Shown piece by piece: positions 36,663 to 45,830 of a DNA stretch of 64,000 bases. Origin of the DNA: Reichenbachiella agarivorans (lineage in GTDB: Bacteria > Bacteroidota > Bacteroidia > Cytophagales > Cyclobacteriaceae). Numbering within the stretch: the stretch's first letter is position 1; the number at the start of each line of letters is the position of its first letter. The stretch lies in the NCBI RefSeq assembly GCF_025502585.1, contig NZ_CP106679.1:3193501-3257500 (forward strand), read 5' to 3'. The notes below the pieces were generated by a model that saw nothing but the letters and a program-made list of their open reading frames with translations, was not told the origin of the DNA and ran no database searches. The translations under genes and the position numbers were made by a program.

Positions 36663-36677
36663 TTTTTACCCTGATAA
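36663..36677 (-). promoter_or_regulatory. candidate ECF-dependent promoter element before the repeat-protein gene
   Basis: TTTTTACCCTGATAA (minus strand TTATCAGGGTAAAAA) is identical to the sequence at 39784-39798 before the second FecR gene, and similar to 2784-2800 before the first. It lies 46 bp upstream of the ATG at 36616. It suggests joint control of both repeat proteins by the sigma factor at 39805-40341. Inference only. Confidence 0.45.
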
Positions 36678-36799
36678 GAATTTTATTTTTTTTCGGGTAG
36701 TTAACTAGTTGGCTGCTTTAGCGGGTTTTCTGGTTGGTTTGGTTTGTTGGCTAGTTGGGGTTTGTGGAATATGAAATGGTTGAGTTGTAATCGAGAATC

Positions 36800-36827
36800 C
36801 TCCCCCTAACCCCCTCTAGAGGGGGAG
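36800..36827. repeat. GC-rich palindromic intergenic element
   Basis: CTCCCCCT (36800-36807) is followed by the 16-bp perfect palindrome CCCCCTCTAGAGGGGG (36810-36825), which continues to AG; CTCCCCCT can also pair with the terminal AGGGGGAG. It is a G/C island in an otherwise AT-rich 271-bp gap between the two repeat-protein genes. The gap also has a GTTGG-rich low-complexity part near 36700-36770. Similar C-rich elements recur between genes in many Bacteroidota, as far as I recall. No second copy was seen in this window. Confidence 0.55.
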
Positions 36828-36887
36828 AAATGTACTTAGTACCCTATACTTTGTACTTATTTTCTCACTACTCACTACTCAATACAA

Positions 36888-38771
36888 TCAAAATCTCAAT
36901 GCCACTGCATACCCTAGCCATATTTGAATGCGGATGTTTTCTTCTTGTACCTCGTCATAAAATGGTTTGTTGGCAATGTCATTGCCGATTAGGCCAGATT
37001 CAGGATTGATGTAATCAGAGATGTAAATATTGATTGCTGGGCCTCCAGAGAGAGAAAGATGCTTGAAGAACTGATAGCCGAAGTTGAGGTGGATTTTGTT
37101 GAGCTGGTTGACGGTTTCAAAATCGTTGTTTTCTTGCTGCATGAGTCTGTGCGCGTGGATTTCTGGATTGAAATAGAATTTGCTCTTAAGAAATATCTTG
37201 GAACCTAATCCTACGCCATAGGTCCACAGTTTTTCGTCCTCCAGCTGCATACCAGCTGAGAGCGCTGTGTAGAGTTTGTTGCTACCAGATCGGAAGGTGA
37301 TTCTGATTGGAATCACGTCAGCATGCTCTACACTCCATTCGAAAAGACTGTTTTTTCGTCCCAAGTTGATCAGTCCTATTTGCAATCCTGTATCTCCGAT
37401 GGAGTCTGCGTAGTTGATAAAACCTAGTTGGGTGCCATGTAGAATTTTGCTGGTATTGACCAATGCGCTCATTTGAAATCCTTTGACTTCATGTGCCGTA
37501 TTGAGTAGGCTCGTGAGTTGCATGCCATCGAGGTTTTGGCTGTAATTGTGTGCACCTGATATTTGGATGCCATCCATGTCTCCATGTGTGATGTTGGAGA
37601 ACCCAGAGATTTGCCCTCCCTTGGCATCTTTAGTGATATTGGTAAAACCCGACAATTGAAATCCATCGGTTGGGCCTTTGGCGATGTTGGTAAATCCCGA
37701 TATTTGTGTCCCGTCTAGCCCTTTGGCGATGCTGGTGAAGCCCGCTATTTGCAAGCCTTCAATGTCTGCAGTGACGAAGTTGGTGAAGCCTGCAATCTGC
37801 ACGCCTGTTACTTTTTCTTTGCTGGTGTTGAGGAAACCACCAATCTGAATACCATGGGTGGTGCCGCCGACAGTATTGCCAAATCCAGCGATCTGACAGC
37901 CTGATACATTTTTTCTGTTGATATTGTACAATCCTCCCAATTCAAATCCCTCATTGAGACCATAAGAATACCCTGCCAGTAGGTTGAAAGATAGTTTGTG
38001 TGTCACCTGTCCTCCCATTGACATGTTAGTTCCTATTGAAGGGAGAAGCGAAAATTGGAAATAGCGCTCCTCCAATTGCTTGACGTTTTCGGTGTTTTTT
38101 CTATTTTCCTTACTTGTAAAGAGACGAACCAGTTTATAATTCTCTAGTTTCTTTCCCAGTTCAGTTTTTTCATTTGGACTCGCAGGAATGGGAGCGGGAG
38201 ATAGGACGATGGCACTTTCCAGGGTGTGTAGGTCGCTCACCATGATGACAGTGTCTTGGTAGTCCTTTCTACTGATAGCAAGTGCCGTGATTCCTTTTTT
38301 GGCAGAGAAATCCAGTTCAAATTCACCCTTTTCATCAGACAAGGTGGAGTTCAGGGTGTTGACCTCATAGATGGTGACGTTGGTCAGGGTTTGTCCTGTC
38401 GTGGCATCCTTGACATCCCCTTTGAATTGGTAATTTTGTTTTTCTGATTTTTGGCTTTGCTTTTTCTGTATGATGATGTACTCGCCGATGTATTTGAGTT
38501 CAAATGAATCTCCAAGGATTTCCTTCAAAATACTGTCAATGTTGACTTGTGTGTATGATCGGTTAATGATTTTGTCAGAAGGAATGTTACTTGGATTAAA
38601 GGAAAGCTTGATGTCGGAAAGTTCGTTGAGCTGATGCAAAGCATCGATCAAGAGCGTCTGCTCGAATCTGATCGTCACACGCAGGTCGGGTGCTTGTTGT
38701 CCATTGACGATAGATAGCGTCATAGATAGTAGCAAACAGCACAGCCAACCTATTCTATTAGTTGCAGCCAT
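36888..38771 (-). CDS. STN + CarboxypepD + GxQxxGFxN-repeat outer-membrane protein of a FecI/FecR locus
   Basis: From the ATG at 38771 (overlapping the FecR stop by 14 bp) the protein has 627 residues. It has a signal peptide (about 1-25) and an STN signalling domain (about 29-107, VTIRFEQTLLIDALHQLNEL). A CarboxypepD-like domain follows (about 115-195, YQFKGDVKDATTGQTLTNV), then a linker, about 13 repeats of 15-16 residues such as GVQIAGFTNFVTADIE (about 290-490), and a barrel-like C-terminus ending in phenylalanine. No TonB plug is recognisable. STN domains contact FecR, so this protein takes the place a TonB receptor normally occupies. The signal it senses is unknown. Confidence 0.82.
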   Translation of the reverse strand: MAATNRIGWLCCLLLSMTLSIVNGQQAPDLRVTIRFEQTLLIDALHQLNELSDIKLSFNPSNIPSDKIINRSYTQVNIDSILKEILGDSFELKYIGEYIIIQKKQSQKSEKQNYQFKGDVKDATTGQTLTNVTIYEVNTLNSTLSDEKGEFELDFSAKKGITALAISRKDYQDTVIMVSDLHTLESAIVLSPAPIPASPNEKTELGKKLENYKLVRLFTSKENRKNTENVKQLEERYFQFSLLPSIGTNMSMGGQVTHKLSFNLLAGYSYGLNEGFELGGLYNINRKNVSGCQIAGFGNTVGGTTHGIQIGGFLNTSKEKVTGVQIAGFTNFVTADIEGLQIAGFTSIAKGLDGTQISGFTNIAKGPTDGFQLSGFTNITKDAKGGQISGFSNITHGDMDGIQISGAHNYSQNLDGMQLTSLLNTAHEVKGFQMSALVNTSKILHGTQLGFINYADSIGDTGLQIGLINLGRKNSLFEWSVEHADVIPIRITFRSGSNKLYTALSAGMQLEDEKLWTYGVGLGSKIFLKSKFYFNPEIHAHRLMQQENNDFETVNQLNKIHLNFGYQFFKHLSLSGGPAINIYISDYINPESGLIGNDIANKPFYDEVQEENIRIQIWLGYAVALRF

Positions 38772-39759
38772 CGCCTGAGAGTGTGTAGGTTTGATTGGTA
38801 GCATGGACGGTCATTTCTAGTGTGGTAGCGATGACCTGCAAGATGTGCTCAATCTCCTCGTTTTCGAAGGTCACGGTGATATTGCAGTCACCCAGTGATG
38901 GGTTGTCCAGTACGACCTCAGTGTCAAAGGCTTCTTCTAATGTCATCACCACATCAGCCATTTTAGAATTTCTGAAAGTCAGTTTTTTGGTTCTCCAAAA
39001 ACTATAATTGTCCGTTGTGGTTGTGTACTTGGTAATTCGGTTAGTGCCTAAATCTAGCGCTGCGCTTTCTCCTTGGGTCAGTGTGGCTTGATCTTGAGAC
39101 GAAGTGAAACGAACGATTCCTTCTTCTACATGTACGTTGATTTTGTTTTCTTCTGTCTTGACATCAAAAGCGGTTCCTATGACTTGTATCACAGCCTTGT
39201 CGAGCTCTACGACGAAGGGTTGCGCTGGGTTAGATGCTACTTGGAAAAATGCTTCTCCTTCTAGTTTTACTCTTCGTTCGGACGGGTCAAATTGCTCTGG
39301 ATAGCTGATTGTTGATTCTTTTTTTAATATGATATCTGTACCATCTGCCAATTCTATATCTCGATTGAATCCTTGCGCTGAGAGGATGATTTCGTCAGGT
39401 TGATTAGAATACTGGTAAGAGTACCAACCCGCGACCAACAAGATCAATAGTCCAGCGGCATATTTTAGGAAGTTGACTGATAGTGTGAGGTGTTTGGTTG
39501 GTTGAGGGTCTACGATGTGATTTCTGACTTTAAATGCCTCCCAAGTATCATCTATATTTTGGGCTTGTCTGCTGTGATCGATAGATGACAGGGCATGTAC
39601 ATCGAGGTAGAAAATATGCGCTTCGTCAAATGCCTTTCGGTTTTCAGTAGATTTTTCTACCCATAGGTCAATAGCTTGCTTTTCTGTGACATCTAGTTGT
39701 CCAGTGAAGTAGCGGTACAGCATTTCCTCGTCCACGATATGTCCCTTCTCTTTACTCAT
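38758..39759 (-). CDS. FecR-family anti-sigma regulator
   Basis: 333 residues: cytoplasmic N-terminal part with LYRYFTGQLDVTEKQAIDLW (about 14-33), one membrane helix (about 99-118) and a FecR domain (about 130-240). The FecR domain has ELADGTDIILKKESTISYPE, RRVKLEGEAFFQV and VIGTAFDVKTEEN. The C-terminal STN-like part (about 265-330) has CNITVTFENEEIEHILQVI. It lies 45 bp after the sigma gene and overlaps the STN-repeat protein gene, consistent with a three-component relay. Confidence 0.92.
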   Translation of the reverse strand: MSKEKGHIVDEEMLYRYFTGQLDVTEKQAIDLWVEKSTENRKAFDEAHIFYLDVHALSSIDHSRQAQNIDDTWEAFKVRNHIVDPQPTKHLTLSVNFLKYAAGLLILLVAGWYSYQYSNQPDEIILSAQGFNRDIELADGTDIILKKESTISYPEQFDPSERRVKLEGEAFFQVASNPAQPFVVELDKAVIQVIGTAFDVKTEENKINVHVEEGIVRFTSSQDQATLTQGESAALDLGTNRITKYTTTTDNYSFWRTKKLTFRNSKMADVVMTLEEAFDTEVVLDNPSLGDCNITVTFENEEIEHILQVIATTLEMTVHATNQTYTLSGDGCN

Positions 39760-39783
39760 CTAGTGATTTGACAAACAACTTCA

Positions 39784-39798
39784 TTTTTACCCTGATAA
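39784..39798 (-). promoter_or_regulatory. candidate ECF-dependent promoter element before fecR (locus 2)
   Basis: TTTTTACCCTGATAA (minus strand TTATCAGGGTAAAAA) lies in the short sigma-FecR gap, 24 bp before the FecR ATG. The same 15 bp occurs at 36663-36677 and a variant at 2784-2800. A separate promoter here would allow FecR and the STN-repeat protein to be induced by the cognate sigma factor. Confidence 0.45.
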
Positions 39799-39804
39799 AT
39801 TATT

Positions 39805-40341
39805 CTAATTATACAATAAAATCCATAAAATGTACGCGGGCAAGTATTGGCCAAGCGTATCTCGCATCACTTTGAGCGCCCTGCTCATTTGTGTCTCGAC
39901 TGTTTTGATGGATATGTCAAGTTCAGTGGCAATATCCTTGTATTTCATCTCTTCGAATCGACTCAATTCAAAAATTTCACGACACTTGGGTGGCAGTTTC
40001 TCTAGCGACTCATTGATTTTTTGTTGGAGTTCATCTAGTTCTAGAAAATCACCCCTACCTACTTCTTGGTTGTATTGGCTATAGGCCTGGTGTGCTGAGA
40101 CGACTTTCAAATGTTTGAGATGGTTCAAGCTTGCGTTACGCACAGCACCGTAGAGGTAGGATTTGATGGATGATCGAATCTCTATACTACCTGCCTTTTG
40201 CCACAGCGTAGTGAATACCTCTTGGGTGACTTCCTCCGCCATATCGTGATCCTTTACATACTGGTATGCAAAGCTGATCAAAGGCTGATAATAGGTCTTG
40301 AAGAGGACTTCAAAACTTTTCTCATCCCTGAGGTCAATCAT
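39805..40341 (-). CDS. ECF RNA polymerase sigma factor, FecI-like
   Basis: 178 residues from the ATG at 40341; a TTG at 40365 would add eight residues but is less likely. Region 2 is at about 11-75 (FEVLFKTYYQPLISFAYQYV, then MAEEVTQEVFTTLW) and region 4 at about 115-165 (LPPKCREIFELSRFEEMKYKDIATELDIS). It heads the FecI-FecR-STN-repeat locus. The downstream order suggests it is released when the STN-repeat protein signals through FecR. Confidence 0.9.
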   Translation of the reverse strand: MIDLRDEKSFEVLFKTYYQPLISFAYQYVKDHDMAEEVTQEVFTTLWQKAGSIEIRSSIKSYLYGAVRNASLNHLKHLKVVSAHQAYSQYNQEVGRGDFLELDELQQKINESLEKLPPKCREIFELSRFEEMKYKDIATELDISIKTVETQMSRALKVMRDTLGQYLPAYILWILLYN

Positions 40342-40365
40342 ATTTTGATGTGGTAAGGTAGTCAA

Positions 40366-40742
40366 GGTGTCGGGTTTCAGGGACGAAATAAATGGAATTT
40401 AGAATCAATGCCAAAATTATTGAAGAGCGTACGATGATATGTATGTCTCAAAATATTACTTCCTATTACAAATTTTTATTTTTTTTCAATCGCATTTAGG
40501 CTAAAATCTACTTTTGTGTGTCTTAGGGCTGAGAATGAGAAAGTCTGTGATAGGGAAGAGGATTTTGTGCGTTTAGTACACAGATGGAATAATATATGGA
40601 TTGGAAAACAATTTCTTATCAGATATGTCTTTGTTGCTATACTATTCGTAGTATAGCTTTGTTGAATCATTACAGGAGTTTGTTTTACGAAGAGGCTTGG
40701 TCACATCGTGAGATTTATAACACCTTGTATTAAATAGATAAC
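40366..40742. other. 377-bp intergenic region with a UUCG-loop hairpin
   Basis: This divergent gap separates the sigma factor and the DUF5686 gene. GCTATACTA (40636-40644) and TAGTATAGC (40649-40657) form a perfect nine-bp stem around TTCG, about 85 bp before the TTG start at 40743. I saw no convincing -33/-7 pair, no GGGTAA element and no credible reading frame in the rest of the gap. Confidence 0.5.
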
Positions 40743-43349
40743 TTGAAACTAGCCTTTATATTCACTATTTTTTTGGGAGTATTGCTACCTCTCTCAGTGT
40801 TTGCTCAGCAGTCCACCAGGATCAGAGGAGTAGTTACAGACAAGACCACAGGGGAGTCACTGCCTTTTGTTAATATTTCCTTTGATGGCACGACCAATGG
40901 CACTACTTCGGATAGCGAGGGCAAATATTATTTGGAGACGGATCAAGCGACAAATGCCCTCAAAGCATCTTACATCGGATACGAGGCTTTGATCAAACCT
41001 GTGGTGATCGGCACTTCTCAAACCATCAATTTTGCGCTAGAAGAAACCAGCCTTCAGCTGGAAGACGTCACCATCAGTAGCAAAAAACTAAAGTACCGCA
41101 ACAAAGACAATCCTGCCGTACATATCATCAACAGGGTCATAGAGCACAAGGAAAGCAATAAAATGACCGCACTGGACTACTATGAGTACAATAAGTATGA
41201 GAAGGTAGAATTTGACTTCAACAACATAACAGAGAAGTTCAAACAAAAGCGCATCATGAAGGATTTTCAAATGGTGTTTGACTACATGGATACCTCGGAT
41301 ATCAACGGCAAAACCTACTTGCCTATTTTCTTGAGGGAGACCAGTTCGCAGGTGTATTATCGCAAGAATCCAGAACGAGAGGTAGAGTACAGACTGGGGA
41401 CTAAAATGACTGGTTTTGAAGACTATTTTGACAATCAAGGGATTTCTTATATAGTAGATAAACTGTATCAGGATGTGGATATTTATGAAAACAACATGAA
41501 TGTCCTGTCTCAGTATTTTGTGAGTCCGATATCTATTTTGGCACCCTTGACTTATAAGTATTACATCGCCGATACTTTGATGGTGGAAGGAGAAAAGTTG
41601 TTCAAGTTGTCCTTTCAACCCCGAAATCAGAATGATTTGGCTTTTATTGGGAGTATGTATATCACCACTGACTCGGCTTATGCAGTTAAAAAAGTAGATA
41701 TGCGGATCTCCGAAAAGACCAATTTGAATTATGTAGAAGACTTATTTATAGTACAAGAATTTGTCAAAAACTCATACAATACCTATCAATTGAAGACAGA
41801 TGAAATCAGCATGGATTTCAACATAACAGAAGCCAACAAGATGGGGATTTTTGGTAGGAGGACTGTGTCCTACAAAGATGTAGTCTATGATCAAAAGCGA
41901 TCAGATACGGTTTATGCAGGCAATGAATACATCAAACAAGTAAACAAAATAGACAAGCAACCTGATGAATTTTGGGAGCAGGCTCGACACATGGAGCTGT
42001 CCAAATCGGAGCAGGGCGTCTACCAAATGAATGAAGAAGTCGTGGAGATGCCTGCATTCAAACGTTACATGGACTTGTTGACCTTGGCGTCCATAGGGTA
42101 TGTGGATTTCAACAAAATATCCATTGGACCTGTGAGTAATATTTATTCCAACAACCAAGTAGAGGGGTCGCGGTTTCGTTTAGGAGTCCTGACTACTGAA
42201 AAATTTAGCCGTGCATGGCAGTTGGAAGCTTATGCGGCCTATGGTTTAGGGGATGAGAAATGGAAATACTCAGGCAGGGTGTCCCATTATTTCACAGAGA
42301 ATAGATTGGATCATATTACAGCTTTTTATTTCAACGACCTGATGAATCCTGGTGAAGGTCTCCAAGCAGCTGCCGAATCGAGTATTTTTTCTTCATTTAG
42401 GCGTGGGGTCAATGACAAGCGGATATATACGACGAGTTATGGTTTTGACTATGGTCAGCGAATCAAGTACGGTTTTTCTTACAACGTAGGAGCTAGCATT
42501 CAAGATTTGCGACCAGGCGGAGTATTGAGTTTTGCTCCTGGAGATGCTTACCCAAGTACTAAGTATCAAGATCAGCAGATATTCATTCCAATTTGGTATG
42601 ATAGAGGAATATCATACCCTAGCTTCATGGAGTATGAGGAGAAGATCGAAGTGACCGAAGTAACAGCAGGTCTCAGGTATGCTCCCAATGAAAAAATCTA
42701 TCAAGGTAGAACTGGTACATCTACTATCCCAACCAAGTTCCCCATTGTTCAACTCAAATATTGGCATGGATTCGATGGATTGTTTGATTCTGACTATGCC
42801 TATGACAGAGTACAGCTCAGTGTGTCCAAGCGATTCTATGTTTCCCCCTTTGGTTTCACGGATGTCGATGTAGCCTATACTCAATTGTGGGGAAGGGTAC
42901 CATACCCTCTGTTGACACTCCCAAGAGGTAATCAGACCTATTCCTATTATTCCCATGCATTCAACATGATGAACTATCTGGAGTTTGTCAGTGACAGACA
43001 GGTAGACCTACAGCTGTCTCACTATTTCAATGGCTATATTATGAACAAGATTCCTCTTGTCAAAAAGTTGAAACTGAGGTCGATTGTGACCTACAAGATG
43101 CTGTTTGGCTCTATCAGTGATGCCAACAATCCTGATCTCAACAGTGACTTGCCTCCCTACCCAAGATATGCCAATGGAGAGCAGGCTACTTATGCCTTGA
43201 CACGTGATCCATACATGGAGGCGAGCATTGGTATTTCCAATATTTTTAAAGTACTACGGGTAGATATGGTTAAACGGTTGACCTATTTGGACAGAAAGGA
43301 TGTACCTCAAGGCTGGGCTGTCCGTGCCAAGATTCAGATCGAGTTTTAA
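40743..43349 (+). CDS. DUF5686 / CarboxypepD-domain outer-membrane protein
   Basis: 868 residues: signal peptide (about 1-21), CarboxypepD-like domain (about 26-105, IRGVVTDKTTGESLPFVNIS), then the DUF5686 region. The latter has NPAVHIINRVIEHKESNK near residue 122, an extended middle part, and a C-terminal beta barrel ending in IQIEF. Such proteins resemble TonB-receptor relatives without a plug and are assumed to sit in the outer membrane; their function is not known. Start is the TTG at 40743, where the signal peptide begins. Confidence 0.82.
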   Translation: MKLAFIFTIFLGVLLPLSVFAQQSTRIRGVVTDKTTGESLPFVNISFDGTTNGTTSDSEGKYYLETDQATNALKASYIGYEALIKPVVIGTSQTINFALEETSLQLEDVTISSKKLKYRNKDNPAVHIINRVIEHKESNKMTALDYYEYNKYEKVEFDFNNITEKFKQKRIMKDFQMVFDYMDTSDINGKTYLPIFLRETSSQVYYRKNPEREVEYRLGTKMTGFEDYFDNQGISYIVDKLYQDVDIYENNMNVLSQYFVSPISILAPLTYKYYIADTLMVEGEKLFKLSFQPRNQNDLAFIGSMYITTDSAYAVKKVDMRISEKTNLNYVEDLFIVQEFVKNSYNTYQLKTDEISMDFNITEANKMGIFGRRTVSYKDVVYDQKRSDTVYAGNEYIKQVNKIDKQPDEFWEQARHMELSKSEQGVYQMNEEVVEMPAFKRYMDLLTLASIGYVDFNKISIGPVSNIYSNNQVEGSRFRLGVLTTEKFSRAWQLEAYAAYGLGDEKWKYSGRVSHYFTENRLDHITAFYFNDLMNPGEGLQAAAESSIFSSFRRGVNDKRIYTTSYGFDYGQRIKYGFSYNVGASIQDLRPGGVLSFAPGDAYPSTKYQDQQIFIPIWYDRGISYPSFMEYEEKIEVTEVTAGLRYAPNEKIYQGRTGTSTIPTKFPIVQLKYWHGFDGLFDSDYAYDRVQLSVSKRFYVSPFGFTDVDVAYTQLWGRVPYPLLTLPRGNQTYSYYSHAFNMMNYLEFVSDRQVDLQLSHYFNGYIMNKIPLVKKLKLRSIVTYKMLFGSISDANNPDLNSDLPPYPRYANGEQATYALTRDPYMEASIGISNIFKVLRVDMVKRLTYLDRKDVPQGWAVRAKIQIEF

Positions 43350-43433
43350 GCTGAGTATTTATCGAAAGTGTTTTTGGTGATTGGGATTAATGTACCTACG
43401 AAAATATCCAGAAGTCTCTAGGAGTTGGTTTTG

Positions 43434-45830
43434 TCAAAAATTAAAACCAATGCTTACATAGAAATTTCGAGGGTTGGCTGGAATGATGCCTGGCCCTGGA
43501 TATCCTGCTGCTCTGCGAGTGAAATAGGACTCATCCGTCAAATTATTGATGCCCGTTTCAAGTCTCATGAAGCGATAAGTATAATCTAAGGACAAATCCA
43601 TTACATGATAAGCGGGTATCAATCCTTCCACAGCGGTAATGGTTTCGACCGCATTGGATGCATCAGAATACTGCTCTGAAAGGTATGTATAGAGATAGGA
43701 TATGCCTAAGGACTTGTATCTGTATGTAAGTCCTGTTTTGAGATTGGTGAGCGGTACCAACTCTACCTCATTGCCTACGATTCCACTGCGCTCACTTCGG
43801 ACGTATTCGGACTTGATCAATGCCAAATTAACAAAAGCAGTCAAAGACTGCTGCTCACTGCCTGGTTTGTGCCATTTCAATAGGTCTCCTTCTATGTAGG
43901 ATTCAAACCCATATATGTTGGCATCACCTACATTGGTTCTAAATCTAGCGCCGGTTCTATTTGATAACATGGGACCTATGCGGTCATTGTATCTCAAATA
44001 GAAAACAGATATGTCATACTTGATTGCTTTATTCCCTCCTCTGATACCTATGTCTGCGTTGTAGCCAAACTCATCGCTAATGTTTTCATCTACGGTCAGT
44101 GAAGGATTGATTACGCGGATATCGTTAAAATTAATGGCTTTGTAGTTTTGAGAAATGTTGGCATAAATCTCCAGTATATCACTAGCCTTGTAGCTCGTGC
44201 CCAATCCGAAAATCATGAAGTGTCGGGACTTATCTCTAGATTCATCCTCGCGATCTACGCGCAATATATTCCCAGCAAAATCGGTCACAGGGTAATAGTA
44301 GAATCCATCCGCTTGCGTTTTGATGTATTCAAATCTCGCTCCTGGCGTTACACTCCACTTGTCTGTTAGGTTAAAGACATTCTCCACAAAGACCGATACA
44401 TTGGTGCTTGGAAACAGATACTCTGAGTAGTTGTTTTGCTGCTCGATAAAATCGAAATCTGCTCCCGATGATGTGCTACCTTCTCCTTGTCTGCGATCAG
44501 TCTTACCAAAATAAAGTCTGTTCCCTATGATCATGACTGATTTCTTGCCGAGCAGTGGGTAGTGAATGATAGCCCTCAATTCATTGCCCCAATTGAAATA
44601 TTCATCCTTGAGCAGGTTTCTCTCACTGCTGGGATCATCGTCTTCATTGATGTTTTCTAGATTGCCCACTGCATATCTATTGGCGCTAAGAAGGAAGGTT
44701 CTGTTGTTAAATTTAATACTGTTGTTTACCCGGTAATTCCACTCCATGGCAGACAAGTCCCAGCCCACCTGAAACCAATTTCTCTCCCGCTTGGATATGG
44801 AAGGGTCACTGTTAAACTCATCATCGGTCATTCCACCTGGCTGATGTGCCAAATAGGACATGTGAGTGTGCTCAATTTTCACATTTAACAAAGGGGAAAT
44901 ATTATAAGTAACCGACCCGAAGAGATTGTGCTGACTCTGGTCCGAATTGGGTCGCCAACCTTCACTGGTCTTGTACTGGTAAAACCCGTAATAGTTCACC
45001 TTGCCAACCGTGCCTCCCACGCTGTTAAAAGAATTGAAAAGTCCGAAAGAACCTAGGCTTTGTGTAGAGCTCACACCTATCTTTTTATCCTTTGGACCTT
45101 CTTTGAACTGGAAGTTGAGCATGCCGCCAAATTGGGTTCCGTACTGTAAACCAGCTGCTCCTCGTACCAATTCGATGCGCTGTAAGGCTTGAATCGGAGG
45201 AGTATAGTAACTCTCAGGATAGCCTAATGCATCCGCTGAAATGTCGTATCCATTCTGGCGGACGTTGAAGTTGGACGTTCTATTAGGGTTCAATCCTCGT
45301 CCACCAATGCCTAGGTTAATCCCTGCACCATCATTTTCCCAGATATTCAGTCCAGGTACACGTGAATATACCTGACGGCCTACGTTGGCTGCTTTGTTGC
45401 CAATGAGTTTATCTATTTCGATTAATTCAGTTTTTTTGGATTCATAGATGGCACTCCCCGAAACAGACTGGAGCCACCCCATGTCTGTATCTCCCGAATG
45501 AGCTTCATCTATGGTTACTTCCTCTAGTTGGGTATTAAGGTCTTCTAATACAAAATCATAGGTCAGCTTTTGATCTGACTGAAAAGTCAGCTCGATAAAG
45601 GTGATCTGATACCCAGATACAAAGGCCACCAGCTTGTAGGTCCCCGCATTAAACCCAGTGAGAGAGTACTTTCCGTCCCGACCAGAAGGAGCTTTATATG
45701 AGGTGCCTTCTATGAGTACAAACCCTTCTAACGGTGCTCCGTCAATGTCCGTGATTTTTCCTGAAACCTCTTGAGCAAAACTGATGCTTGCCCACAGTAA
45801 CAATCCTATGATGAATATTCCTCTACTCAT
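43434..45830 (-). CDS. TonB-dependent receptor (FecA-like), last gene of the imelysin operon
   Basis: 798 residues: signal peptide (about 1-19), CarboxypepD-like domain (about 22-95), TonB-box-like LEEVTIDEA, plug (about 130-240, IGGRGLNPNRTSNFNVRQNG and RIELVRGAAGLQYGTQFGGM) and a 22-strand-type barrel ending SIGFNF. The plug resembles FecA-type ferric citrate receptors. It overlaps the HTTM gene by eight bases, and upstream genes encode imelysins and a di-heme protein, so iron or another metal is the likely cargo. Confidence 0.88.
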   Translation of the reverse strand: MSRGIFIIGLLLWASISFAQEVSGKITDIDGAPLEGFVLIEGTSYKAPSGRDGKYSLTGFNAGTYKLVAFVSGYQITFIELTFQSDQKLTYDFVLEDLNTQLEEVTIDEAHSGDTDMGWLQSVSGSAIYESKKTELIEIDKLIGNKAANVGRQVYSRVPGLNIWENDGAGINLGIGGRGLNPNRTSNFNVRQNGYDISADALGYPESYYTPPIQALQRIELVRGAAGLQYGTQFGGMLNFQFKEGPKDKKIGVSSTQSLGSFGLFNSFNSVGGTVGKVNYYGFYQYKTSEGWRPNSDQSQHNLFGSVTYNISPLLNVKIEHTHMSYLAHQPGGMTDDEFNSDPSISKRERNWFQVGWDLSAMEWNYRVNNSIKFNNRTFLLSANRYAVGNLENINEDDDPSSERNLLKDEYFNWGNELRAIIHYPLLGKKSVMIIGNRLYFGKTDRRQGEGSTSSGADFDFIEQQNNYSEYLFPSTNVSVFVENVFNLTDKWSVTPGARFEYIKTQADGFYYYPVTDFAGNILRVDREDESRDKSRHFMIFGLGTSYKASDILEIYANISQNYKAINFNDIRVINPSLTVDENISDEFGYNADIGIRGGNKAIKYDISVFYLRYNDRIGPMLSNRTGARFRTNVGDANIYGFESYIEGDLLKWHKPGSEQQSLTAFVNLALIKSEYVRSERSGIVGNEVELVPLTNLKTGLTYRYKSLGISYLYTYLSEQYSDASNAVETITAVEGLIPAYHVMDLSLDYTYRFMRLETGINNLTDESYFTRRAAGYPGPGIIPANPRNFYVSIGFNF

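Noticed and set aside
40476-40670. 64-codon minus-strand frame in the sigma-DUF5686 gap
   Set aside because: Low complexity, no start context and it covers a hairpin; not supported as a gene.
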